Part shown: one piece after another, positions 24,000-30,457 of the stretch
Numbering within the stretch: position 1 is the stretch's first letter
Layout of the letters: the number at the start of each line of letters is the position of its first letter
Origin: Firmicutes bacterium UBA994
GTDB taxonomy: Bacteria; Bacillota; UBA994
Assembly: GCA_002292025.1 (NCBI GenBank)
Contig: DBBC01000081.1
Span: forward strand, 1-30,457
Direction: 5' to 3'
Length of the DNA: 30,457 nt
The notes under the pieces: model-generated
Seen by the model: only the letters and a program-made list of their open reading frames with translations
Database searches by the model: none
Told to the model about the DNA's origin: nothing
Made by a program: the position numbers and the translations under genes

Positions 24000-24763
24000 G
24001 GCGACATCGCTCCTAACGACTGCGCCAGCATGGCCTCTAGTTGCGTCAGAAACGCGTCCCCCACACCAAGCATCAGGGGAGAAACTGCCGCCAAAACTAA
24101 CAGCGCGACCCCTGCTTTGACAGGCAAAGCCAGCATCAACACGTTGAGCTGCGGTACGGCACGCCCCAGCATGCCGAGAGTGATGTCGGTGATAGCCATC
24201 GCCGCCAAAACGGGTGCCGCCAACCTAAGCATGAGGCTCATGGCGGCCGCCAGCACTGACAAGACTATCTGAGCCCAATCAGCACCAAGTATTGCCGACC
24301 CCGCCGGCACAACCGTGAAACTTCGTAAAAGCGCATGTAAAAGCAGATGGTGCCCGTTAAGTTCAAGGAACAACAGCAGACTGAACGAAAGAAAAAAATT
24401 GGCCAGAAGGGATACCGGTGCCAGAGTGGCGGGATCGAAAATGGCGGCAGTCCCGAAACCGGCCTGCTGGTCCATAACAGCACCCCCCATCTGAAAGCTC
24501 AAAAATAGCCAATTGGCGACAAGCCCTGCCGCCATCCCGGTAGCCACTTCCAGCACCAGCGCGCCGACGAACGTTCCAATATCTATGCTAATCGGCATAC
24601 TCCCCGCGGCGACTACTATCAGGCTAAGAATCATCGCCAAGCCGATTTTGCTTAAGTCCGGAATCTGCGGCCTGTTAAATAAAGGCGCAACGGCGAGAAA
24701 CGATAATACCCGGGCCATCACTAAAAGAAGCTGCAGCCACGGAACTATGCCTGAGATTATCAT
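23996..24763 (-). CDS. fliR: Flagellar export gate protein FliR
   Basis: Polytopic component of the FliP-FliQ-FliR export channel. 255 aa with about six hydrophobic helices; conserved pieces include LARVLSF-type ARVLSFLAVAPLFNRPQIP, VGALVLEVATGMAAGL, FQMGGAVMDQQAGFG and TDITLGMLGRAVPQLNV. ATGA overlap with fliQ. Confidence 0.97.
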   Translation of the reverse strand: MIISGIVPWLQLLLVMARVLSFLAVAPLFNRPQIPDLSKIGLAMILSLIVVAAGSMPISIDIGTFVGALVLEVATGMAAGLVANWLFLSFQMGGAVMDQQAGFGTAAIFDPATLAPVSLLANFFLSFSLLLFLELNGHHLLLHALLRSFTVVPAGSAILGADWAQIVLSVLAAAMSLMLRLAAPVLAAMAITDITLGMLGRAVPQLNVLMLALPVKAGVALLVLAAVSPLMLGVGDAFLTQLEAMLAQSLGAMSP

Positions 24764-25029
24764 CTCAGCACTCGCCCAAGATTAGCGAACAGGTCCGTCG
24801 TATAAGCTAGCATCGTATTCATCATCCAACCACCTAGGACAAGCAGAGTAAGTAGAATGGCGACAAGTTTCGGGACAAAGGTCAGGGTTTGTTCTTGTAT
24901 CTGTGTCGCGGCTTGAAACACGCTGACCAATAGCCCCACAATCAAACCAGCGATAAGTAAAGGACCCGCGAGCAAGAGGGTCAGGACAATTGCTTCCCGT
25001 GCTAGGTGGAGAACCATCCCTGCCGTCAT
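24760..25029 (-). CDS. fliQ: Flagellar export gate protein FliQ
   Basis: Small two-helix gate subunit, 89 aa, standard length. Seen: LAREAIVLTLLLAGPLLIAGL, LLVSVFQAATQIQEQTLTFVPK, LLTLLVLGGWM. ATG with AGGAGGG 7 nt upstream, 9 nt after the fliP stop. Confidence 0.97.
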   Translation of the reverse strand: MTAGMVLHLAREAIVLTLLLAGPLLIAGLIVGLLVSVFQAATQIQEQTLTFVPKLVAILLTLLVLGGWMMNTMLAYTTDLFANLGRVLR

Positions 25030-25038
25030 AGTTCCCTC

Positions 25039-25716
25039 CTAAAAGCTCTCTAAAAGTGATTTGGCCACTAAATGCCAACCGTCGGCAAGGACAAATAGCA
25101 GCAACTTAAAGGGTAGTGAGATGGTCACAGGAGGCAGCATAAACATACCCATAGAGAGAAGCGTGCTGGCCACCACCATGTCAATCACCATAAAGGGAAT
25201 AAAAAGCATCACTCCCATGGCAAAAGCGGTGCGAAGTTCGCTAAGCATAAAGGCAGGGACCAGTATGGTAAGGGACAGGTCTTGCGGCGACTCGGGGGAG
25301 GGTGAATCAGTCGCGGTCAAAAAAAGGGCTATGTCCGCCTCGCGCGTGTAGGGCAGCATAAAATCTCGCAAAGGTGCTGATGCCCGTTCGAAGGCTGCCG
25401 CTTGTGACAACTCTCCCGCAAGATACGGCGCGACTGCCTCAGTCTGCAGGCGGGACAAAGTAGGGGTCATAGTAAAAAGGGTAAGAAAGAGGGCCAGCCC
25501 TATGAGCACTTGGTTAGGGGGAACGTTTTGCGCCGCGACTGCGGTGCGCACAAAAGACAGGACGATTACGATGCGGGTAAAGGAAGTCACCATCACCAAA
25601 ATGGCGGGGACCAGACTAAGCACCGTAAGTAAGATGAGGAGCCTAACGCTCCCCACTACTTCACCGGGAGAAGTGGCAGCCCCGATTTGCAGACCGATTT
25701 GCGGTATAGGGAACAT
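25039..25716 (-). CDS. fliP: Flagellar export gate protein FliP
   Basis: Core pentameric subunit of the export gate. Seen: MVTSFTRIVIVLSFVRTAV, PPNQVLIGLALFLTLFTMTP, and the signature PFMVIDMVVASTLLSMGMFM near the C-terminus. About 225 aa with four membrane helices and a periplasmic loop; the N-terminal part may include a short export-like segment. GTG 25719 overlaps the fliO stop and ATG 25716 follows; either works with GGGAGG upstream. Confidence 0.98.
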   Translation of the reverse strand: MFPIPQIGLQIGAATSPGEVVGSVRLLILLTVLSLVPAILVMVTSFTRIVIVLSFVRTAVAAQNVPPNQVLIGLALFLTLFTMTPTLSRLQTEAVAPYLAGELSQAAAFERASAPLRDFMLPYTREADIALFLTATDSPSPESPQDLSLTILVPAFMLSELRTAFAMGVMLFIPFMVIDMVVASTLLSMGMFMLPPVTISLPFKLLLFVLADGWHLVAKSLLESF

Positions 25717-26054
25717 CACTTGTTGCCTCCCTGCCGTAGGAAAGTGAGCATCTGCTCAAAATGCGCGGCAAAACTTTGACTCTCAAGACGCTCTGCGGGG
25801 GGTAGCGCCGGAAGCTTCCCTAAAGGCAGAACCTGCGCAGTATGACCTGTCGTGCACACAAGGTAAGCTTCCTCCCCAACTTCCAACACTATGGCCTGCG
25901 TGCGCCCGGACAACCACACACGTTCGCGTACCCGCAGCACGCGCGCCGCCGAGGAAGTAAAAGCAGCCGCTCGCCGTAATAGGTAGTAGCGCAAAGCAAA
26001 AAGTAAACTAAAGACAACAACTAAGGCCATCACCAAGCGTATAAACGTGTCCAC
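25716..26054 (-). CDS. fliO: Flagellar export assembly factor FliO (FliZ)
   Basis: Scaffold that helps FliP assemble. 112 aa: one membrane helix (LVMALVVVFSLLFALRYYL) and a soluble FliO domain (VLRVRERVWLSGRTQAIVLEVGEEAYLVCTTG). Starts at GTG with AAGGAG 8 nt upstream, and overlaps fliP. The Bacillus name is FliZ. Confidence 0.9.
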   Translation of the reverse strand: MDTFIRLVMALVVVFSLLFALRYYLLRRAAAFTSSAARVLRVRERVWLSGRTQAIVLEVGEEAYLVCTTGHTAQVLPLGKLPALPPAERLESQSFAAHFEQMLTFLRQGGNK

Positions 26055-26066
26055 CCTGCCCGCTCC

Positions 26067-26483
26067 TTACTGGATCACAAAGTTTACAAAAAATATGTTG
26101 GTAATTTCTCCCTGCTCAAGCAAAGCATTAAGCGCGGCCAGCAGCTCCTGCAGTAAACTCTCTACTTTCTCCGTCGTAGTGAGGTCCTCAACAGTCTTGG
26201 CGCGCAGTACTTTAATCATCGTATGCCGTATCTCCGGCTCACGGGCCGCAAGCTCCCGCGTCAGCGCACCCGAAGATAAATGCTGCAGCGATATCTCCAC
26301 CCTGAGATAGCGACGCATGCCAGGGTCAATTAGGTTAACTGTAAAGTCACCTCCCGGGGAGAGGACCAAGGTCGGAGCAGGAGATATGAGCCCTCGCACC
26401 GCGGCTACTAGGGGTGCGCGGAACACCACTCCCAAAATTATAATCACTAACGCGAGCACCGCTACAAGAATCTTTTTTAACAT
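26067..26483 (-). CDS. fliL: Flagellar basal body-associated protein FliL
   Basis: Single-pass membrane protein around the stator that supports motor torque. 138 aa: N-terminal helix at about residues 3-21 (LKKILVAVLALVIIILGVVF) and a C-terminal domain with DFTVNLIDPGMRRYLRVEISLQ and the final GEITNIFFVNFVIQ, as in FliL. ATG with GGGGGA upstream, 4 nt after the motB stop. Confidence 0.93.
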   Translation of the reverse strand: MLKKILVAVLALVIIILGVVFRAPLVAAVRGLISPAPTLVLSPGGDFTVNLIDPGMRRYLRVEISLQHLSSGALTRELAAREPEIRHTMIKVLRAKTVEDLTTTEKVESLLQELLAALNALLEQGEITNIFFVNFVIQ

Positions 26484-26487
26484 AACG

Positions 26488-27195
26488 CTAAATCCCCCGA
26501 ATTACAAAAACAACGCGCCTATTTCGGCTGCGGCCCTCTGCCGTGGCGTTGCTGTCTATCGGCCTAAACTCCCCGTAGCCAACGGCGGAGAAACGTTCCG
26601 GCGTGAGGCCGTGAATTTCTACGAAGTACCTTACCACTCGCGCTGAACGCCCGGTCGAAAGCTCCCAGTTAGAGGGGAACTCGGGTGTATTGATCGGGAC
26701 ATTGTCGGTGTGGCCCTCCACCGTAATTTCATTGGGCATGGCCGCGAAAAGCGGCATCAACTTGGCAAGCAGCACCAACCCATCCGGGCGCAGGGTCGCC
26801 TGCCCGGAATCAAACAGCACCCTGTCCTGCAGTTCCATCATGACCCCTCGTTCCTCGCGAAAGGCACGCACCTCCGCCGCGATGCCTTGGGCCTCGAGAT
26901 ACTCTTCCACATGCGCGAGCATCTGACCTTGATCCGCCCAAAAAGGACCCAACTCCTCGGTGGCGACTTCAGTGGGGTTTTCTTCCGGCATAACGATGGC
27001 AGTGTCCGGCGTGGTCCCCCCATCCAGCACTCCCGCCCCTTGAAAAGAAGCAATAAATCTCCTAAATTTTACTACGTCAATGGCAGAGAATGAGTAGAGC
27101 AAGACAAAGAAACATAAAAGAAGGGTCACTAGATCAGAATATGTGGTAAGCCAACTCGCGGCCGCGACTCCGCCTTGGGACCTGCGCCTAGTCAT
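26488..27195 (-). CDS. motB: Flagellar stator protein MotB
   Basis: Stator half that anchors to peptidoglycan and carries the ion-binding aspartate. Seen: N-terminal WLTTYSDLVTLLLCFFVLLYS with Asp21 as the ion-binding residue in the single helix, a plug/linker region, then an OmpA-like domain with VEGHTDNVPI, NWELSTGRSARVVRYF and GYGEFRPIDSNATAEGRSRNRRV. 235 aa. ATG overlaps the end of motA by 8 nt. Whether H+ or Na+ is the coupling ion cannot be told from the motif alone. Confidence 0.97.
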   Translation of the reverse strand: MTRRRSQGGVAAASWLTTYSDLVTLLLCFFVLLYSFSAIDVVKFRRFIASFQGAGVLDGGTTPDTAIVMPEENPTEVATEELGPFWADQGQMLAHVEEYLEAQGIAAEVRAFREERGVMMELQDRVLFDSGQATLRPDGLVLLAKLMPLFAAMPNEITVEGHTDNVPINTPEFPSNWELSTGRSARVVRYFVEIHGLTPERFSAVGYGEFRPIDSNATAEGRSRNRRVVFVIRGI

Positions 27196-27982
27196 CGGCT
27201 ACTTCCCCTTTATCCGATTTTGCGCTTACCTTAGCCGGCAAGATAAAGGCTCTGAGTCGCTGCTCGATAACGCGCGGGTTTACACCCGCCTGCAGCGCGG
27301 TCAGCCCCTCGATGACCATTTCGCGGTATAAGAGCACTTGACGACTCTTAAGCATCACCTTGCCGGCGAGAGGCGTCAACAGGAAGTTGGCCATAAACGC
27401 ACCGTAAAGTGTGGTGACCAGAGCCACGGCCATGGATGGACCGATCGTCGCAGGGTCATCTAGAGCGTTAAGCATTAGCACCAGCCCGATCAACGTGCCA
27501 ATCATGCCAAAGCCGGGGGCGAGATTCCCCCACGTGGCCAGCATATTGGCCGCTACAGAGTGGCGACTTTCTTCCTGTACCAGCTCTGTCTCCAGCACCT
27601 TGGCCACGACGGTAGGGTCCATGCCATCAATTACCATCTGCATGCCTTTACCCAAGAAGGGGTCCATCTGCGGGACTTCGTCTTCCAGCACCAACAGACC
27701 TTCCCGCCGCGCCCGTGTGGACAGCTCGCCAAACTTCTTGATCGTCTCCATGGGGTCAGGAGGAACCTGCTTGAACAAGCGACGCACGTCGTGGTATGAG
27801 TCGCGCGCATCTTCCCAAGTGTAGTTGATCATTAAGGCGGCAAAAGAACCGACCACGGTGATGAGGAAAGAAGGAACGTTGACGAATACGCCCGCGCCAC
27901 CGCCGGACATCATGGCCCAGACAATAGCCGCCAGCCCACCAAAGATAATGACGGGTGTGATGGGCCCTGGTTTACGCATCAT
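27188..27982 (-). CDS. motA: Flagellar stator protein MotA
   Basis: Four-helix stator subunit that contacts FliG. Seen: GGGAGVFVNVPSFLITVVGSFAALM, the cytoplasmic loop STRARREGLLVLEDE with the charged residues that engage the rotor, and APGFGMIGTLIGLVLMLNAL with its conserved proline and LLTPLAGKV. 264 aa. Two ATGs in tandem (27982 and 27979); the second sits at better spacing from the GGGGGG site that overlaps the flgE stop. Confidence 0.97.
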   Translation of the reverse strand: MMRKPGPITPVIIFGGLAAIVWAMMSGGGAGVFVNVPSFLITVVGSFAALMINYTWEDARDSYHDVRRLFKQVPPDPMETIKKFGELSTRARREGLLVLEDEVPQMDPFLGKGMQMVIDGMDPTVVAKVLETELVQEESRHSVAANMLATWGNLAPGFGMIGTLIGLVLMLNALDDPATIGPSMAVALVTTLYGAFMANFLLTPLAGKVMLKSRQVLLYREMVIEGLTALQAGVNPRVIEQRLRAFILPAKVSAKSDKGEVADD

Positions 27983-27990
27983 AGTCCCCC

Positions 27991-29235
27991 CTATCGCTTA
28001 AGCTGGATGAGCTCCTGTAACATTTCGTCAGAAGTGCTTACTGTGCGGGAGTTGGCTTGGAAAGCTCGGCTGGTGGAAATCATCTCGGTGAATTCCGTTG
28101 CTAAATCCACGTTTGACATCTCCAGCATGCCTACTTCAATCGTGCCGCGACCTCCCGTGGCCGCAACGCCAATCAAAGGTTCGCCCGAGTTAGGCGAAAC
28201 GGCGTAAAAGTTGCCGCCTTCTTTTAGCAGAGCCTCCGGATTGCCAAAATACGCCAAAGCTACTTGGCCGATATCGCGCACCAGCCCATTAGAGTATGTG
28301 CCGGTAATAACCCCGCCGCGCCCGATAATAAAGGACAGGAGTTCGCCGGGGGCAAACCCATTTTGGAAGCGCATCACCGCGGTGCTTTCCCCCGCCACCT
28401 GCGACATGGAGCTAAAATCAAGCGTCAGCGCAATATTAGCCGCACCTGGGACCGTAACAGTAAAAGCGCCGCTTTGCGCCGTGGCTGGCGTGACTACCCC
28501 GCTGGTGTCAAAACTTAGGGTCGCGGGGGCGGTAGGGGTAATCGTTAAAGGAGGGGTGGCCGTGGAAGCCACCGTATACGACCAGGCATTCGGGCCGGTG
28601 CGGGTAAAGGTGACCCTTAACTGATGGGCTTCGCCCTTAGAATCAAACACGGTGATGGTGTTGGTGTGGGCATAGGCCGGTGGCCCGGCCGGGGGGCTGT
28701 TGTTCAGATTGCCCGAAAACTCGGCGCGCGTTGTAGCCTGTGTGATTACAGACTCGCCTAAGGGAATCTGCATGGCGGTAGGCGGCGCGGTCGTGGAAAT
28801 AGCGCCTGTCGCATCTGCCATCCAGCCTTGGACCCGAAAGCCTGTGGCGGAGTTAACGAGCTCACGCGCAAGCGAGAGAGAAAACGCTCCGTCCCGAGTA
28901 AACAAGGCGCGCGGTCCGTCGGCCAACATAAAGAACCCGCTGCCCTGAATAGCTAAATCAGAAATGCGCCCGGTGGCTTGGAGCGCACCTTGTGTGTGGC
29001 TGGTATCAATCCCGCCCACAGCTACCCCCAGTCCAACCTGCGCGGGATTTGTGCCTGCTCGCCCGCCGACAGGGGCGGAGGCGCTCCTAATGGTTTGGCT
29101 TAGCATGTCGTGGAACTTAACGCGACTACTCTTAAACCCTGTCGTGTTCACATTGGCGACGTTATTGGCGATAACATCGAGCTTGGTCTGCTTGCTGCGC
29201 ATACCCGATATCGCCGAGTACAAAGATCTAAGCAC
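27991..29235 (-). CDS. flgE: Flagellar hook protein FlgE
   Basis: Hook subunit exported and polymerised outside the cell. 414 aa: N-terminal LYSAISGMRSKQTKLDVIANN and VANVNTTGFKSSRVKF, SDLAIQGSGFFML in D0/D1, a low-complexity Thr/Pro/Ala-rich middle (about residues 225-275), and the C-terminal LEMSNVDLATEFTEMISTSR with AFQANSRTVSTSDEMLQEL. Length and position after flgD favour FlgE over FlgG. Start GTG with AAAGGGGGGG 7 nt upstream; overlaps the flgD stop. Confidence 0.95.
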   Translation of the reverse strand: MLRSLYSAISGMRSKQTKLDVIANNVANVNTTGFKSSRVKFHDMLSQTIRSASAPVGGRAGTNPAQVGLGVAVGGIDTSHTQGALQATGRISDLAIQGSGFFMLADGPRALFTRDGAFSLSLARELVNSATGFRVQGWMADATGAISTTAPPTAMQIPLGESVITQATTRAEFSGNLNNSPPAGPPAYAHTNTITVFDSKGEAHQLRVTFTRTGPNAWSYTVASTATPPLTITPTAPATLSFDTSGVVTPATAQSGAFTVTVPGAANIALTLDFSSMSQVAGESTAVMRFQNGFAPGELLSFIIGRGGVITGTYSNGLVRDIGQVALAYFGNPEALLKEGGNFYAVSPNSGEPLIGVAATGGRGTIEVGMLEMSNVDLATEFTEMISTSRAFQANSRTVSTSDEMLQELIQLKR

Positions 29236-29650
29236 GTGGTTGCCCCCCCTTTACTTCCAGCAAACGTCCTATCGGCACTAATGTGTCGTTGACGCGTAAC
29301 TGGCTCCGGTTTCCGTTCCAAATAAGTGACTGCACTGTGCCTTGCAAAACTTCGTCGTTCTCCCCACTAAAGGTCACCACTTGCCCCACCAGCCCGCTAA
29401 GCTCACCTAGCAGCTGCACTCCCAGTAGCTGGTCAATCTTGTTGTTGAGGTTTTGCATTTGTTCCAAACTGCTGAACTGAGCCAGCTGAGCGATCATGGC
29501 GGTGCTGTCGGCCGGTTTGAGCGGGTCTTGGTTGCGCATTTGGGCTAACAAGATCTTAAGAAAAGCGTCTTTGCCTAGCTCCCCGCCAAATGAAGCAGCT
29601 GGTGTAGTCTGCGGGGATTGCGCCATTTGCTGCGCGGCCTGAATTTTCAC
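29228..29650 (-). CDS. flgD: Hook assembly scaffold FlgD
   Basis: Hook-cap protein that lets FlgE polymerise. 140 aa, the short Gram-positive form that ends after the first domain and a Tudor-like part. Seen: LGKDAFLKILLAQMRNQDPL with KPADSTAMIAQLAQFSSLEQM, then GLVGQVVTFSGENDEV. Start GTG with AGGAGG 7 nt upstream. Follows fliK by 11 nt. Confidence 0.95.
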   Translation of the reverse strand: MKIQAAQQMAQSPQTTPAASFGGELGKDAFLKILLAQMRNQDPLKPADSTAMIAQLAQFSSLEQMQNLNNKIDQLLGVQLLGELSGLVGQVVTFSGENDEVLQGTVQSLIWNGNRSQLRVNDTLVPIGRLLEVKGGQPRA

Positions 29651-29661
29651 TTCCTCGCCTC

Positions 29662-30457
29662 CTAAACCTTAAACTCGGTAGCAGATTTGTCCCGCTGTTC
29701 GGGATTGGGCTGATGTTTGGGCTGCTCGCGTTCATGTCGACTACTCGGCTCACCCCACTCGCGATACTCCTCAAAGGTCATTACCTCTACGTCGGCAGGG
29801 AGCGGGGATCGCTGTAGGTGCGCTAGCACCTGTTCTCTGACGGCACTGCTTTCCACTATCAGGCGCACCGTGACGCTCCCCTCTTGCCCCATCTCGGCAC
29901 TCACCAAGACGCGTCCGTACTCCGGCGGGTGAATCTCTAGCGTCACTTGCGGGCGGTTGGGACTTTGCACAAAGGAGATGATTTCCATACGTAAAGCACT
30001 AAGGGAGGCTTCAGCTATAGGAACCGGAGGACTGATACGTGTGCCGGTAAGGGCGGGCACGGCTGTTCCCGGCTGCATCGGCGAGCGAGCGGGTGCCGTA
30101 GCACTGCTGCGCGACGTCGGCACAGTTTCCGCTTCTACAGCTCCCTGTTTAGTTCCCTCGCTCCCACTACTTAACCCCTTGCCGCCGGAACCAGCGACAA
30201 CCGCGGTTGTGACATAGGGGTCTGCTTGTCCTTGAACGGCACTTACTCCCCCCGGTGCGGGCCTAGGGCCGGTGAGCTGCACCCGATTATCTGTTAAAGG
30301 GAAAGCCGCTTTAGCGTCATTGCCTGTCGGCGCGGCAGTGTCGGCAGTTAGCTGCACGCCACCCGCAGTGGCAGGAAATGCGACTTGAGCGTCAGCTACT
30401 TTTGGCGCCAGCCTAAGGCCGGTAACCTGCACCCGGCTATCTGTTAAAGGGAAAGCC
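29662..30457 (-). CDS. fliK: Flagellar hook-length control protein FliK, 5' part beyond the window
   Basis: Secreted ruler that stops hook growth and switches FlhB specificity. The last 264 residues are present; the start lies beyond the right edge and the frame is open to it. The C-terminal domain shows VTLEIHPPEYGRVLVSAEMG, VTVRLIVESSAVREQVLAHL and ADVEVMTFEEY, typical of the FliK export-switch domain, followed by a charged tail. The part nearest the edge consists of 25-residue tandem repeats rich in Ala, Pro and Thr. Being first before flgD agrees with the family. Confidence 0.9.
   Translation of the reverse strand, partial: AFPLTDSRVQVTGLRLAPKVADAQVAFPATAGGVQLTADTAAPTGNDAKAAFPLTDNRVQLTGPRPAPGGVSAVQGQADPYVTTAVVAGSGGKGLSSGSEGTKQGAVEAETVPTSRSSATAPARSPMQPGTAVPALTGTRISPPVPIAEASLSALRMEIISFVQSPNRPQVTLEIHPPEYGRVLVSAEMGQEGSVTVRLIVESSAVREQVLAHLQRSPLPADVEVMTFEEYREWGEPSSRHEREQPKHQPNPEQRDKSATEFKV
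30232..30456 (-). repeat. Three 75-bp tandem repeats in fliK
   Basis: Three in-phase units of exactly 25 codons, each opening with AFP and with VQ-T at residues 9-12: AFPLTDSRVQVTG..., AFPATAGGVQLTA..., AFPLTDNRVQLTG.... Units 1 and 3 are the closest; their related segments at 30411-30457 and 30261-30307 differ at about five of 47 positions. The array runs to the window edge, so more units may follow. Confidence 0.85.

Overview
The window is a piece of the chromosome of a motile Gram-positive anaerobe-like bacterium, most likely Bacillota of the class Clostridia or a close neighbour. The evidence is the combination of CodY, a FliY switch protein with CheC-like phosphatase sites, CheC plus CheD, a short FlgD, a SwrB-like protein next to sigma-D, and the rpsB-tsf-pyrH-frr-uppS-cdsA-dxr-rseP string. 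Species cannot be named from the sequence. All 37 genes I can support lie on the minus strand, so the biological order is from right to left. The many plus-strand open frames are antisense shadows.

Region 1 (30457 down to 11535) is a flagellar/chemotaxis superoperon of 25 genes: fliK (5' part missing), flgD, flgE, motA, motB, fliL, fliO, fliP, fliQ, fliR, flhB, flhA, flhF, flhG, a PilZ c-di-GMP receptor, sigD, a swrB-like gene, flgF/flhO, flgG/flhP, cheD, cheR, cheC, cheY, fliM, fliY. Gaps are 0-16 nt or the genes overlap. The string covers hook assembly, stator, export gate, polar placement GTPases, the late sigma factor, rod proteins, the receptor-modification arm of chemotaxis and the switch. 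It ends at a strong intrinsic terminator at 11440-11464.

Region 2 (11534 down to 6191) is dprA, topA, xerC and codY (DNA uptake/recombination, topology, dimer resolution, nutrient-responsive repressor). An extended -10 promoter follows the terminator in front of dprA. The dprA-topA gap carries two copies of a 38-bp repeat, and a 14-bp fragment of it lies on the other side of dprA.

Region 3 (6190 down to 1) is rpsB, tsf, pyrH, frr, uppS, cdsA, dxr and rseP (truncated by the window edge): translation, UMP kinase, ribosome recycling, undecaprenyl and CDP-diacylglycerol lipid synthesis, the MEP isoprenoid pathway and a site-2 protease. A promoter precedes rpsB and a terminator-like hairpin separates tsf from pyrH.

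I found no clearly new biological system, and no tRNA, rRNA, CRISPR array, IS element or prophage. The most interesting points are: the topA/xerC/codY block sitting between fla/che and rpsB rather than ahead of fla/che, without trmFO or hslVU; probable CTG start codons for fliY and perhaps topA; the repeat around dprA; 25-residue tandem repeats in FliK; and a PilZ gene wired between flhG and sigD.
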